A stretch of 64,000 bases of DNA from an uncultured Alistipes sp. (GCA_900550465.1 URSC01000010.1:1-64000); one strand, 5' to 3'; positions 15,753 to 25,495 are shown, counted from the stretch's first letter. Made by a program: numbers and translations. Notes: generated by a model from the letters alone, not told the origin.

Positions 15753-17447
15753 TTACAACTTCAGGCAAATACCCGCTCCAATATTGATTCCGGGCTCCAC
15801 ATAATTGAGAAAATACTGTATCTTACTGTTCGCCAAATTATTACCTTCAACATAGACCATAACCTTGGTGTTTATGGCATAGGAAACCCTCAGACCGACA
15901 TCCACAAAGGCCGGCACACGGCAGAGTGATGCCGAAGCATCCTCTGTCCCCATCCACATTCCAGTGGCAGAGGTACGGAAATAACAGTCCGCCTTGATTA
16001 ACAGGCGCTGCCTGAGGTTATACTCCATTACGGCGCTAAGGTCAAAGGCAGGCATCATAAGGGCCGCGTCCGGGTTGGAGAACCAGCGGTATCCGGCCTC
16101 AACCATAGCATAGAAGTCCAATGACTTCCACCTCAGCATTCCGGAAGCCGCAAAAATATGTGACTCACCTCCCGCCAACACCTGGTATACAGACTGTCCC
16201 TGCTGCTGTGACATAAATGAGAGCATGTTGCGGGCAAGGGTGTAATTGGCTCCGAGGCTGTAGGAAAAACGGTCCCTCACCTGCCCCCGGAGACCAAGTT
16301 CGGCTGATATGGGCGTAGCGGAGAGATGCTTGAGATCCGAGTTGTCCATCCACGGATTAATAGCGGAAAGGTCATACAGGGAATACAGCCTGTTGTCTCC
16401 ATACGCCTTGAGGTAAAGCCATAAGGCGTTACGGGCGGTCTCAAAGCTCACGGAAGCGTCAGGATATACCAGAAAACGGCCGCTGCGGCTGGTTCCTGAT
16501 ACTCCGTCATTGATTCCGCTTCCATACGCAGATGAGAACGTCACTCCTGCATTTATCCTCCATCGGTCCCTCTCCCAACGGTACATTGGAGCGATCTTCC
16601 ATACTCCGTAACCGGAGAATGTCCCGGCCAGTCTGAGATACACTTTATGCTCGCTCCTGACGGCAGCACCCAACGAAATATCCGCATCCGCCAGATGCTC
16701 CAGGAGACTCCGCCGGTTTGCAAAATACCGGTACGCAATATTCAGATCATAATAGAAAGCATTGGGATCAGGATTCGTGGAACGGACTGAAAGCCCTGCC
16801 CGCAGATGGTCGGACCTGTTTGAATACAGGTTCCATATTTCTGAATGCGAGGGAGTACCGGAAACCTGCGTAAGAGCATACATGCTGCCGGAATAGTCTG
16901 CGTCAAGCTTAAGTTCCCCCTTCTTCCAGCGGAATCCCATGAATGCTCCCGCCTTGTTCTTCATCCTGTCACCGGGTATCTTCTGCCCGCTGTACACAGC
17001 ATTGCCCCCGGCCAGTACGGTCTGAGGCACACGGCCCCAGTATGAGTCGTGATTCAGATATACTCCGAACGAGAATTTCTCTCCAAACCGCGGAGTGATA
17101 TACAGATCCGCAGAAGGAGTCAGGGGCCATGCCGCCGCCAGCCTGACATAGAGCCAGGGATATACCACTCTGCCCGCGGATGCCGGTCCCACGGTCATTA
17201 TAGGAGAAAACTCGTACAGGTCCTTATAAGGACTGTAAAAATCCGCATAATCGAAATTCAGCTTGAAATTAAGCAGAGAGTCATCCACAGGCGGGTCTAT
17301 CCGGGACTTGACCGCCCTTGCAATCCTTCCCTCATAATCCCGTTCCACCTCTACTGTGGAGTTAATCCCGTTCTGCGCGGAGACAGACGCGGCAGTCAGC
17401 GCAATGACTGATGCAAGTGATACTATCGTCTTTCGCATGTTCTTCAT
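15753..17447 (-). CDS. Outer-membrane beta-barrel protein
   Basis: This 564-residue protein has a signal peptide (about residues 1-25, ending VSAQ). The rest is rich in alternating aromatic and polar residues with repeated short strands typical of a TonB-receptor-like barrel (VYVEGNNLANSKIQYFL, INIGAGICLKL at the C-terminus). No plug domain is visible, so it is not a classical TonB-dependent receptor. Its start overlaps the stop of the upstream TPR gene by four bases. The pair probably forms one envelope assembly; substrate and role are unknown. Confidence 0.72.
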   Translation of the reverse strand: MKNMRKTIVSLASVIALTAASVSAQNGINSTVEVERDYEGRIARAVKSRIDPPVDDSLLNFKLNFDYADFYSPYKDLYEFSPIMTVGPASAGRVVYPWLYVRLAAAWPLTPSADLYITPRFGEKFSFGVYLNHDSYWGRVPQTVLAGGNAVYSGQKIPGDRMKNKAGAFMGFRWKKGELKLDADYSGSMYALTQVSGTPSHSEIWNLYSNRSDHLRAGLSVRSTNPDPNAFYYDLNIAYRYFANRRSLLEHLADADISLGAAVRSEHKVYLRLAGTFSGYGVWKIAPMYRWERDRWRINAGVTFSSAYGSGINDGVSGTSRSGRFLVYPDASVSFETARNALWLYLKAYGDNRLYSLYDLSAINPWMDNSDLKHLSATPISAELGLRGQVRDRFSYSLGANYTLARNMLSFMSQQQGQSVYQVLAGGESHIFAASGMLRWKSLDFYAMVEAGYRWFSNPDAALMMPAFDLSAVMEYNLRQRLLIKADCYFRTSATGMWMGTEDASASLCRVPAFVDVGLRVSYAINTKVMVYVEGNNLANSKIQYFLNYVEPGINIGAGICLKL

Positions 17448-20400
17448 TGTCCGTTCATTTTATCGAGTCTTTCGAGCCTCATCGCCACTTGCTCAAGCAC
17501 ATCGTCCTTTGGTCCCTGCGGCTCGTAGCCGTCACGTATGCTCTCGAAGGTTGCCTTGGCCTGATTCCACTCCTCCCGCTCCGCGAATGAGTCTCCCAGC
17601 ACTATGAAGCTCTTTGCAAGCCAATACAACTGACTGGTCTGAGAATCAGAGAATGCATATACAAGGTTCTCAACCTCCTCAAAGTTTCCTGCATCGTAAG
17701 TGTCCTGAATTATCAGATAAGCCGCCTCGGCGCCCTCCGGTGAGAAATTGTCCGCAGAGAGCCTCCTGAGTATAGGAAGAGCCTCACCGCGACGGCCAAG
17801 GGAGATATATGACTTCGCCATGATATACTCAGCCTCGGTCCTGTCCTTACCGTTAACTCCAGACGACGCCAATACCCTCGAGGCGGCATCTGACGCGGAG
17901 AGATACTTCTCACCCATATAATACGACCGCATCTGACCGAGCAGGGCCTCATAGCGGTTATTCTCAAGCTTAGCGACGGCATACAGGGACTCGTATGCCG
18001 AAACCGCCTGGTCATAACGCTCCAGCTCATAGCATATTCCGGCATAGTGAAGAGTTGACAGTTCCACAAACGATCCTTCCCCTTTGTCCATCACCTGCGA
18101 ATAAGCCGCTGCCGCTGCCTCCTTGCGGTTCATGGCGGAGAGAGTCTCGCCCAGATAGAAATATGCAAGAGGTGTCTTCTGCCCGTCAGGATATTCCGAC
18201 ACAAAAGAGCGCAGGGCACGCTCTGCCGCCGCATAATCCTCAGACAGGAATACCTGTTCCGCGGCATTGAATATCATGAGTTCTTTCTCATCCGGCGTCT
18301 TCACTGCCGACATTCCAACACGTTCAAGGTATGCGAAATACTCCTGTGGACGGTTCAGCGTGGTATATATGCTTTCTATCACAGCCAGGGCATTCTCCGT
18401 ATCCTCAGAGAGCGGCATCTCTTCGACAATGCGCGTGAGGCATGCAAGTGCACGGTCATAATCACCTGCATTGGAATAAAGCATACCCAGTTCCAGCAGC
18501 GCCTTGCCGTTATAGACAGGATCGTTCAGGTCTTCGAGCAGATACTTAAAACACCTTTCGGCCTTATCCGGCATTCCTGACTGGACATAAGTACGGCCAA
18601 GCTCGTAGACAGCCTGAGAATACAGCGGTACATCGGTGCGCCTGTCCATAACTGTCTCGAGTATCAGCCTCTTCTTCTCCATATCCTGTAGCAGGCCGCA
18701 CGATACTGCGCACTGATATGCGGCATATACCACTGACTCATCCTGATAATCTATCATAGCCACTTCCTCATAGACCGAGGCAGCCTTACTGTAGTCCTTC
18801 AGCATGAAGAAAGCGTCCCCGACCCTCAGTTTAGCCTCTATAATCATATCCATGTCCGTTCCATGGCACTCCAGGAAACGGTAGAACCATTCTATGGAAC
18901 GCTGATAGTCTTCTTTGGAAAAATAATTGTAGCCCTGACCGAAAAGCATAAGGGGATACTCCTTAAAAGAGCGGAACGCCCCGTTCTGGCTCAGATACTC
19001 ATTTATCCTTACTGACTCATCAACATTTCCCGACCGGTAGCATGTCTCCGCCAGCCAGAAACGGGTAAGAAGCCCCAGAGCCTGATTGTAGGTGGAATGA
19101 TTCAGGGCTATACGGAAATCTGTATCGGCACCGCCGTAAGCGCCCCTGTCAAAAAGTTCCTTTCCCCTCAGGAATGCGGCTTTCTGCAGATTCATATCCA
19201 TCTCGGGTGTCAGACGTTTTATGCTGTTGATAGCCGTGATGGCAGATCTGTATTTCTTTGCCAGCAGATATGACGTAGCGATATATGAATAAATCTCATC
19301 GGAACGTCCGGAACGGGGATAGGCCTCAAGATAATCCTCAAAAGGAGTTATATCAGAGTTCAGGTCAAATGCCAGTTTCGCATAGTTGAAGAACGCCTCT
19401 TCCCTGATCCTTCTGTCGAAATCCATGTCCGAAGCCTGCCTGTAATAGATCAGTGCCTCATGCTTGTTCTTGAGTTTCAGGTACGAGCCCGCCATATGCA
19501 GGCACGCGCTCTGAGCCAGGGAATCCCTTACCCCGATGACCTGCGAGAAAGCATCCGCAGCCTCATGGTAAGCTTCGAGCGAATACGAGATTATACCCAG
19601 ATAGTAACTGTCCTTTCTCGAGATGTCGGCCCCGGAGGCGGAATAACTCTCGAACCACTCCCGCGCCTGCTCAGGCCGGCCCAGCTTATAATAGGCCTGA
19701 GAGACGATTCTTGCAGTCTTCGGCTTCATCTCCTTGTCGACAGCTGCGGCAACTGCCGCACCGTTGTCTGCTACATACTGATAATCGCCCAGCATCAGTT
19801 TTGACTCCAATATGTAATACCGGCAATATGATCCGAAATGACCGTCATCCCTGATCGATGACAGCAGACGCACCGCCTTGTTGAAATCCTTATCCACATA
19901 CGCTATGTACCCCCTGTAATATGTTGACGGCACGGTGTACTTGTTCTGTTTTCCATTCAGCAGACGGTCGAATCCGTTGCGGGCTTCCTGCAGACTGCCA
20001 GCCCTCAGCTGACAGAAAGAGCGCTGGAAAAGATATGTCAGCTTGTCCGTGCGTGACAGCAGTGGATACTCCACCTCCTCCAGTATTTCCAGAGCCCTGA
20101 CATAATCTCCTTTGTCGAAACTGCATCCTGCATACAGCAGGCATACACCCATGTACTCAGGCGCATAGCGGTACTTCTCACGGTACTCATTCATCAGAGC
20201 ACCGATATTGGGGCTCCCGAGTCTGAGATTGGATACCATCGCATACGCAGCAAGTTCCGCCTCGACTGCAGAAGGCAGAGGACCACGCATCTGTATGGCA
20301 GCTATCTCATTCCGGACTGCGTCATACATATCATTGTTATACAGCTCTCTCACTCTCTCCAGCCTGCGGCCAAGATCCTTGTCTGACCGCTGAGGAACCT

Positions 20401-20467
20401 GCTGTGCGGCGGCCTGGCATAAAATCAGGGCGGCAGCCGATAATGTAATCAATCTTTTCCAGACCAT
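17444..20467 (-). CDS. Large exported tetratricopeptide repeat protein
   Basis: A 1007-residue protein with a cleavable signal peptide (residues 1-21, ending AAAQ). It is composed almost wholly of TPR-like helical pairs, with many A/Y/G-spaced motifs such as ALLELGMLYSNAGDYDRAL and EAEYIMAKSYISLGRRGEAL. TPR solenoids bind other proteins. Secretion and coupling to an outer-membrane barrel gene suggest a periplasmic scaffold or an outer-membrane assembly partner. I do not recognise a named family. Confidence 0.82.
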   Translation of the reverse strand: MVWKRLITLSAAALILCQAAAQQVPQRSDKDLGRRLERVRELYNNDMYDAVRNEIAAIQMRGPLPSAVEAELAAYAMVSNLRLGSPNIGALMNEYREKYRYAPEYMGVCLLYAGCSFDKGDYVRALEILEEVEYPLLSRTDKLTYLFQRSFCQLRAGSLQEARNGFDRLLNGKQNKYTVPSTYYRGYIAYVDKDFNKAVRLLSSIRDDGHFGSYCRYYILESKLMLGDYQYVADNGAAVAAAVDKEMKPKTARIVSQAYYKLGRPEQAREWFESYSASGADISRKDSYYLGIISYSLEAYHEAADAFSQVIGVRDSLAQSACLHMAGSYLKLKNKHEALIYYRQASDMDFDRRIREEAFFNYAKLAFDLNSDITPFEDYLEAYPRSGRSDEIYSYIATSYLLAKKYRSAITAINSIKRLTPEMDMNLQKAAFLRGKELFDRGAYGGADTDFRIALNHSTYNQALGLLTRFWLAETCYRSGNVDESVRINEYLSQNGAFRSFKEYPLMLFGQGYNYFSKEDYQRSIEWFYRFLECHGTDMDMIIEAKLRVGDAFFMLKDYSKAASVYEEVAMIDYQDESVVYAAYQCAVSCGLLQDMEKKRLILETVMDRRTDVPLYSQAVYELGRTYVQSGMPDKAERCFKYLLEDLNDPVYNGKALLELGMLYSNAGDYDRALACLTRIVEEMPLSEDTENALAVIESIYTTLNRPQEYFAYLERVGMSAVKTPDEKELMIFNAAEQVFLSEDYAAAERALRSFVSEYPDGQKTPLAYFYLGETLSAMNRKEAAAAAYSQVMDKGEGSFVELSTLHYAGICYELERYDQAVSAYESLYAVAKLENNRYEALLGQMRSYYMGEKYLSASDAASRVLASSGVNGKDRTEAEYIMAKSYISLGRRGEALPILRRLSADNFSPEGAEAAYLIIQDTYDAGNFEEVENLVYAFSDSQTSQLYWLAKSFIVLGDSFAEREEWNQAKATFESIRDGYEPQGPKDDVLEQVAMRLERLDKMNGQ

Positions 20468-20483
20468 TTTACTCTATTTGGGG

Positions 20484-20512
20484 CAAATGTAAGAATTATT
20501 TGCGTATCTTTG
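20484..20512. promoter_or_regulatory. Divergent -7 elements between TPR and FtsE-like genes
   Basis: Two exact TAnnTTTG boxes lie in this 65-base divergent spacer: TACATTTG on the minus strand (20484-20491) for the TPR gene and TATCTTTG on the plus strand (20505-20512) for the ATPase. Neither has a perfect -33 TTTG at 19-21 bases. The plus box places the RNA start close to ATG 20521, which favours ATG 20533 as the true ATPase start. Confidence 0.5.
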
Positions 20513-20532
20513 TATGATTAATGCATTGTTTC

Positions 20533-21258
20533 ATGGAAGAAAACAAAGAGCGTCCCATCATACTTTTCGAGCATACGGATATCTGCGCCAGCGGCAATCT
20601 GGTGATATCCGATCTCAATATGAGCATAATGCCCGGAGAATTCGTATACATCATCGGAAAAGTGGGCAGCGGCAAGACCTCCATCATCCGTACCATTATC
20701 GGGGAAAATCCTGTGACCAAGGGCAATGCCGTAGTCGGCGGTTTCAACCTGAGAAAACTGAAAAACAGGCAGATCCCCTATCTGCGCCGGAAGATAGGCG
20801 TCGTATTCCAGGACTTCCAGCTGCTGATGGAAAGATCCGTATACGACAACCTCCGGTTCGTCCTCCGCGCCACCGGCTGGAAGGACCGCCGCAACATCGA
20901 CGACCGCATACGCAGGGTACTGGCCGCAGTCGGCATGGAGCATAAGGCGGACAATATGCCTCACCAACTGTCAGGAGGAGAGCAGCAGAGAATAGCCATC
21001 GCCAGAGCCCTGCTCAACAGCCCGGAAATCATTCTGGCCGACGAGCCTACCGGCAACCTGGACGGAGAGACAGCCTCACAGATCATGGACCTGCTCATCA
21101 GCATCAACAGGGAGCGCGGTCCGGCCGTAATCATGGTGACGCACAACCAGACCATCTTCCAACAGTATCCTGCCAGGACATTCCTGTGCGAGAAACTCTC
21201 CTGCACGGAGGTGGAGGACGAGTCGGATATCCAGCTCGACCTGTCCGAGTTCATCTAA
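20533..21258 (+). CDS. FtsE-like ABC transporter ATPase
   Basis: A 241-residue ABC ATP-binding subunit. Walker A GKVGSGKT is at residues 42-49, the signature LSGGEQQRIAIARALL follows, and Walker B is IILADEPTGNLD, with switch His in MVTHN. The Q-loop VFQDFQLL and the overall pattern match FtsE, which with FtsX links division to peptidoglycan hydrolysis. No ftsX is adjacent, so the partner lies elsewhere and the name is provisional. An in-frame ATG at 20521 is possible but leaves almost no leader. nth follows after 14 bases. Confidence 0.85.
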   Translation: MEENKERPIILFEHTDICASGNLVISDLNMSIMPGEFVYIIGKVGSGKTSIIRTIIGENPVTKGNAVVGGFNLRKLKNRQIPYLRRKIGVVFQDFQLLMERSVYDNLRFVLRATGWKDRRNIDDRIRRVLAAVGMEHKADNMPHQLSGGEQQRIAIARALLNSPEIILADEPTGNLDGETASQIMDLLISINRERGPAVIMVTHNQTIFQQYPARTFLCEKLSCTEVEDESDIQLDLSEFI

Positions 21259-21272
21259 AACTTTCTCAGCAG

Positions 21273-21935
21273 ATGCCCCGCACACTTACCATAAACAGGA
21301 GATACACGGCCATTCTGGACTGGTTCGCCGCCAACCGCCCCGCCGTGCAGTCCGAGCTGCACTTCAGGAACGGATACGAGCTGATAGTCTCGGTCATCCT
21401 CTCGGCCCAGTGCACCGACAAGCGGGTGAACATGGTCACTCCCGCCCTCTTCGAACGGTACCCGGACCCTGAGGCACTTGCCTCCGCCGCCTTCGAGGAC
21501 GTGCTGGCGCTGATACGCTCCGTATCCTACCCCAACAGCAAGGCCCGCCACCTCATAGACATGGCCCGGAAACTGGTCAGCGACTTCCATTCCGTGATAC
21601 CCTCCGACACCGACAGCCTCATGTCCCTGCCCGGAGTCGGCCGCAAGACCGCCAACGTAGTGGCCTCCATCCTCTACGACAAGCCCGTAATAGCCGTGGA
21701 CACCCACGTGCTCCGCGTATCCAACCGCCTTGGCCTGTCCACCGGGAAGACCCCTGACAAAGTCGAGGCCGACCTCGAGAGCCATATCCCCGTGGAGCAG
21801 CGTGCCATCGCCCACCACTGGCTCATCCTCCACGGCCGGTACACCTGCACCGCCCGGAATCCCAAATGCGGGGAATGTCCCCTCACTGAGTGGTGCGCGT
21901 CCTATCCGGCATTGTCCCAAAAGCCAAGACAATGA
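21273..21935 (+). CDS. nth: Endonuclease III
   Basis: A 220-residue DNA glycosylase/AP lyase for oxidised pyrimidines. The helix-hairpin-helix LPGVGRKTANVV holds the catalytic Lys125, and Asp143 is in VDTHVLRV. Cys192, 199, 202 and 208 give the C-X6-C-X2-C-X5-C [4Fe-4S] pattern. The frame stays open upstream to 21186, but that part reads as low-complexity antisense, so ATG 21273 is used. The stop overlaps the xerD start (ATGA). Confidence 0.96.
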   Translation: MPRTLTINRRYTAILDWFAANRPAVQSELHFRNGYELIVSVILSAQCTDKRVNMVTPALFERYPDPEALASAAFEDVLALIRSVSYPNSKARHLIDMARKLVSDFHSVIPSDTDSLMSLPGVGRKTANVVASILYDKPVIAVDTHVLRVSNRLGLSTGKTPDKVEADLESHIPVEQRAIAHHWLILHGRYTCTARNPKCGECPLTEWCASYPALSQKPRQ

Positions 21936-22831
21936 CCGACTGGCCCGGCATACTCTCCGACTACCGCTCCTGGCTGCGGATAGAGCGGTCCCTCTCCCCC
22001 AACACGGTGGACTCCTACCTCAGCGACATCGCCAAGCTCCGGGAGATGTTCCCGGAACGCGGACCCGAGACCCTCAGCGGAGATGACCTATCCGCCTTTC
22101 TCTCCTCCGAGGTGGAGCACGGCATATCCAAGCGGAGCCAGTCCCGGATGGTCAGTTCCCTGAAAAGTTTCTACGGATTTCTCGAAATAGAGGGACGGCT
22201 GTCCGCTCAGGACGGACGCAACCCCGCCGAGACCATTGACTCCCCGAAAATATCCCGGCACATCCCCACCGTACTGTCGGTAGAAGAGGTGAAGCGCATC
22301 CTCGAATCGGTGGACCTCTCCACCCCGGAAGGACACCGCAACAGGGCCATCCTCGAAGTCCTCTACTCCTGCGGGCTGAGGGTCAGCGAAGTGGTGTCGC
22401 TGCGTATATCCGATCTGTTCCTCGAAGATTCTTTCATCCGGGTCATAGGCAAGGGGGACAAACAGAGACTCGTTCCCATCGGAGAGCCGGCCGCACAAGC
22501 CGTGCAGCTGTATCTTTCCCAGACCCGCAGAGCATTCGCATCCAAAAAGGACGAGGACATCCTCTTCCTCAACCGGCGCGGCGGAAAACTGTCACGGCAG
22601 ATGGTATTCCTGATAATCAAGCGTCAATGCGAGGCTGCAGGCATTACCAAAGAGATATCCCCGCACACCTTCCGCCACTCCTTCGCCACCCATCTTGTAG
22701 AGAACGGGGCCGACCTCCGCGCCGTGCAGCAGATGCTCGGTCACGAGAGCATCCTCACCACCGAGATCTACACCCACATCGACTCCCGCAAGTGGCAGCG
22801 GGCCATTCTCGACCATCACCCGCGCAAATAA
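21932..22831 (+). CDS. xerD: Site-specific tyrosine recombinase XerD
   Basis: A 299-residue tyrosine recombinase that resolves chromosome dimers at dif with XerC. The N-terminal core-binding SAM-like domain spans about 1-95. The catalytic residues are all present: Arg150 (CGLRVSE), Lys174 (GKGDK), His245 and Arg248 (HTFRHS), His271 (LGHES) and Tyr280 (EIYTH). The length and housekeeping context (nth, tRNA, rpmF) argue against a mobile-element integrase. The start is set by the four-base overlap with nth. Confidence 0.93.
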   Translation: MTDWPGILSDYRSWLRIERSLSPNTVDSYLSDIAKLREMFPERGPETLSGDDLSAFLSSEVEHGISKRSQSRMVSSLKSFYGFLEIEGRLSAQDGRNPAETIDSPKISRHIPTVLSVEEVKRILESVDLSTPEGHRNRAILEVLYSCGLRVSEVVSLRISDLFLEDSFIRVIGKGDKQRLVPIGEPAAQAVQLYLSQTRRAFASKKDEDILFLNRRGGKLSRQMVFLIIKRQCEAAGITKEISPHTFRHSFATHLVENGADLRAVQQMLGHESILTTEIYTHIDSRKWQRAILDHHPRK

Positions 22832-22862
22832 AAAGAGCCGCCGGCAGTTACCGGCAGCTCTG
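22832..22862 (-). terminator. Terminator after tRNA-Arg(CCT)
   Basis: On the minus strand AGAGCTGCCGG and CCGGCGGCTCT pair around a short loop and are followed by TTTTTATTT. It ends the tRNA-Arg transcript and lies right at the convergent xerD stop, so it may serve both. Confidence 0.75.
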
Positions 22863-22868
22863 AGAAAG

Positions 22869-22940
22869 TAGCCCCAACAGGACTCGAACCTGTATCTAAA
22901 GTTTAGGAAACTTCCATTCTATCCCTTGAACTATGGGGCC
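22869..22940 (-). tRNA. tRNA-Arg (anticodon CCT)
   Basis: A 72-base tRNA. The acceptor GGCCCCA pairs with TGGGGCT with one G-U at the first pair. The T-arm is CAGGTTCGAGTCCTG. The anticodon stem GAAGT/ACTTT encloses loop TTCCTAA, giving anticodon CCT, which reads AGG. The discriminator is A and CCA is not encoded. It is 17 bases downstream of rpmF on the same strand. Confidence 0.93.
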
Positions 22941-22957
22941 ATCCGCTGAAACCAGCG

Positions 22958-23140
22958 TTATTCTACGTTCTTCTCAACCATCAGACGTCCGCGATAGTAG
23001 CCGCACTCAGGGCATACGCGGTGATACAGTACTGTGGCTCCGCAGTTGGAGCAGGTTGAAAGTGCAGGAAGAGTCAACTTATCGTGTGTTCTACGTTTGT
23101 CCCTGCGCTGCTTTGAAAGTTTGTGTTTGGGATGTGCCAT
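22958..23140 (-). CDS. rpmF: 50S ribosomal protein L32
   Basis: A 60-residue ribosomal protein with the typical start MAHPKHKLSKQRRDKRRTHD. Four cysteines in CSNC and CPEC form the zinc ribbon of the C+ form. It follows yceD by 23 bases, the classical yceD-rpmF pair. Confidence 0.97.
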   Translation of the reverse strand: MAHPKHKLSKQRRDKRRTHDKLTLPALSTCSNCGATVLYHRVCPECGYYRGRLMVEKNVE

Positions 23141-23163
23141 CTTATTCTAAATTTTAATTATTT

Positions 23164-23616
23164 CTATTTTAAAATATCTTTCAGCTTTTCCATCATCACG
23201 GGGTCACATTCTCCCTCGGGATGAACCTTCTTTATCGGGAGGCTGAGATTGACATAGTCGTAAATAATCTGACCCAGGTCTATCTCCGAAGAACTGCCGT
23301 CAAGAAGTATCACCTCGTCCGAGACTCCCTCCTCCGCATCCTCTGCGTATGAGGAGAACATCACCGAGAAAGGCACCTGAATATCCACTGGAATCTTCAG
23401 GTCCGCGAGACATCTGTCGCACTTCACCGTCACGTCCCCTGTAATATCCAGGTCCAGGCTCATACGGCCCGGTTCCTTGGTTATCAGAGCGTTGACATCC
23501 AACTCAGCATCCGAGACTGTATCGCTCTCGTATGCCTCGAAGAAACTCCCGTCCACCTTGAAGTGGAACGGATGTTCTCCGTTTGAAAGCCCGCGTATCC
23601 CTATCTTGCAATTCAT
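23164..23616 (-). CDS. yceD: YceD/DUF177 family protein
   Basis: A 150-residue DUF177 (YceD) protein. The family mark CDRCLADL is present at about residues 82-89, with an acidic C-terminal half. The family is linked to 23S rRNA/large-subunit accumulation in plants and bacteria, and the gene nearly always precedes rpmF, as here. The molecular role is not settled. Confidence 0.9.
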   Translation of the reverse strand: MNCKIGIRGLSNGEHPFHFKVDGSFFEAYESDTVSDAELDVNALITKEPGRMSLDLDITGDVTVKCDRCLADLKIPVDIQVPFSVMFSSYAEDAEEGVSDEVILLDGSSSEIDLGQIIYDYVNLSLPIKKVHPEGECDPVMMEKLKDILK

Positions 23617-23636
23617 TTCCCGACAATTAAGGGCGG

Positions 23637-23644
23637 CAAAGATA
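23637..23644 (-). promoter_or_regulatory. -7 element of the yceD-rpmF-tRNA unit
   Basis: TATCTTTG on the minus strand lies 20 bases before the yceD start codon and matches the Bacteroidota -7 box exactly. The -33 element is not clear. Confidence 0.45.
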
Positions 23645-23682
23645 TAAAATTTTTCAATATTCCTAAACTGTTTTGGACTTTT

Positions 23683-25485
23683 TTATTGCATTCTCCTGCG
23701 CTTTCTCTCATTCTCGTCCAAAATAATCTTCCTCAGACGCATAAAATGAGGAGTCACCTCCACCAGCTCGTCCTCCTGAATATACTCTAAAGCCTCCTCT
23801 AAGGAGAACTTGATAGGAGGCGGCAGCATCACCTTCTCGTCGGAGCCGGATGCCCTCATATTGGTCAGTTTCTTGGTCTTGCAGATGTTGATGGCCAGGT
23901 CGCTCGCCCTTGTATGCTCGCCGACCACCTGACCGGCGTAGATCTCCTCGCCCGGATCGATGAAGAACCGGCCGCGGTCCTGGAGCTTGTCCATGGCGTA
24001 AGCCACTGAGAGGCCTGTCTCGAGGGAGACGAGGGAGCCGTTGTTGCGCTTCTCTATCTCGCCCTTGTACGGCTCGTAGCCCTTGAAGCGGTGGGCCACT
24101 ACGGCCTCGCCCTGAGTGGCGGTCATCAGGTTGCTCCTCAGACCGATAAGTCCCCTCGAAGGGATATCGAACTCCAGATGGGCCCTGTCTCCGCGGGTCT
24201 CCATGTGGGTCAGGGAGGCCTTGCGGCGGGTGGATATCTCGATGGCCTTGCCGACCATATCCTCGGGCAGGTCGATGGTCAGCAGTTCTATGGGCTCGCA
24301 GCGTACTCCGTTGATATTCTTGTCGATAACCTTGGGCTGGCCTACCTGCAGCTCGAAGCCCTCGCGGCGCATCGTCTCGATCAGGATCGACAGATGCAGC
24401 ACGCCGCGGCCGTACACTATAAAGGAATCAGCACCCAGTCCGGGCTTTACCCTCAGCGCCAGGTTCTTCTCCAGCTCCTTCTCCAGGCGCTCCTTCAGAT
24501 GCCTGGAGGTCACGTACTTGCCGTCACGGCCGAAGAAAGGGGAATCGTTGATGGTAAACAGCATGCTCATCGTAGGCTCGTCCACGGTGATGGGCGGCAG
24601 AGCCTCAGGATTCTCGAAATCGGCCACCGTATCGCCTATCTCGAAGTCCTCCAGGCCGACTACAGCGCAGATATCCCCGCACTCCACCTTCTCGGCGCTC
24701 TTCTTCTCGAGTCCCTGGAATACCATCAGGTCCTTGATCTTCTGCTTCTCCACCGTGCCGTCCTTCTTGCATAGGGAGATCTGCATGCCGGCCGTCAGGG
24801 CTCCGCGGCTGACCCTGCCCACCGCGATACGTCCCACATAGGGCGAATATTCGAGGGAGGAAATCAGCATCTGTGGTGTGCCCTCCACATACTTGGGAGC
24901 CGGTATCTCAGCCACAATGGTGTCCAGCAGAGGGATGATGTCGCCCGTAGGCTTGCGCCAGTCTAAGGACATCCAGCCCTGCTTGGCACTGCCGTAGACG
25001 GTCTTGAAGTCCAGCTGCTCCTCAGTGGCGTTGAGCGAGAACATCAGGTCGAATACCTGCTCGTTGACCTCGTCGGGACGGCAGTTGGGCTTGTCCACCT
25101 TGTTGATCACCACGATAGGCTTCTTGCCCATCTCTATGGCCTTCTGCAGCACGAAGCGGGTCTGCGGCATGGTGCCCTCGAAGGCATCCACCAGCAGCAG
25201 CACTCCGTCCGTCATGTTGAGCACCCTCTCGACCTCGCCTCCGAAATCGGCGTGGCCCGGAGTGTCTATGATATTGATCTTGATGCCCTTGTACGGCACC
25301 GATACGTTCTTGGCGAGGATAGTGATACCTCTCTCACGCTCCAGATCGTTGTTGTCCAGGATCAGGTCGCCCCCGTGCTTTCCGTCCTCCCGGACGAGCT
25401 TCGCCTGATATATCATTCTGTCCACCAGAGTGGTCTTACCGTGGTCGACATGGGCGATGATGGCTATATTTCTTACGTTTTGCAT
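23683..25485 (-). CDS. typA: Translational GTPase TypA/BipA
   Basis: A 600-residue ribosome-associated GTPase needed for assembly and stress or cold growth. The G-domain motifs are AHVDHGKTT (P-loop), RGITI, DTPGHADF and NKVDKP. EF-G-like domains III and V and the TypA-specific C-terminal domain follow (KLTNMRASGSDEK). The size is normal. It is monocistronic, divergent from guaA. Confidence 0.97.
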   Translation of the reverse strand: MQNVRNIAIIAHVDHGKTTLVDRMIYQAKLVREDGKHGGDLILDNNDLERERGITILAKNVSVPYKGIKINIIDTPGHADFGGEVERVLNMTDGVLLLVDAFEGTMPQTRFVLQKAIEMGKKPIVVINKVDKPNCRPDEVNEQVFDLMFSLNATEEQLDFKTVYGSAKQGWMSLDWRKPTGDIIPLLDTIVAEIPAPKYVEGTPQMLISSLEYSPYVGRIAVGRVSRGALTAGMQISLCKKDGTVEKQKIKDLMVFQGLEKKSAEKVECGDICAVVGLEDFEIGDTVADFENPEALPPITVDEPTMSMLFTINDSPFFGRDGKYVTSRHLKERLEKELEKNLALRVKPGLGADSFIVYGRGVLHLSILIETMRREGFELQVGQPKVIDKNINGVRCEPIELLTIDLPEDMVGKAIEISTRRKASLTHMETRGDRAHLEFDIPSRGLIGLRSNLMTATQGEAVVAHRFKGYEPYKGEIEKRNNGSLVSLETGLSVAYAMDKLQDRGRFFIDPGEEIYAGQVVGEHTRASDLAINICKTKKLTNMRASGSDEKVMLPPPIKFSLEEALEYIQEDELVEVTPHFMRLRKIILDENERKRRRMQ

Positions 25486-25495
25486 ATTCGGGGCG

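Noticed and set aside
21932..22831. XerD as an integrase of a mobile element at tRNA-Arg
   Set aside because: Length, motif spacing and coupling to nth are those of housekeeping XerD; no att repeats or phage genes are nearby.
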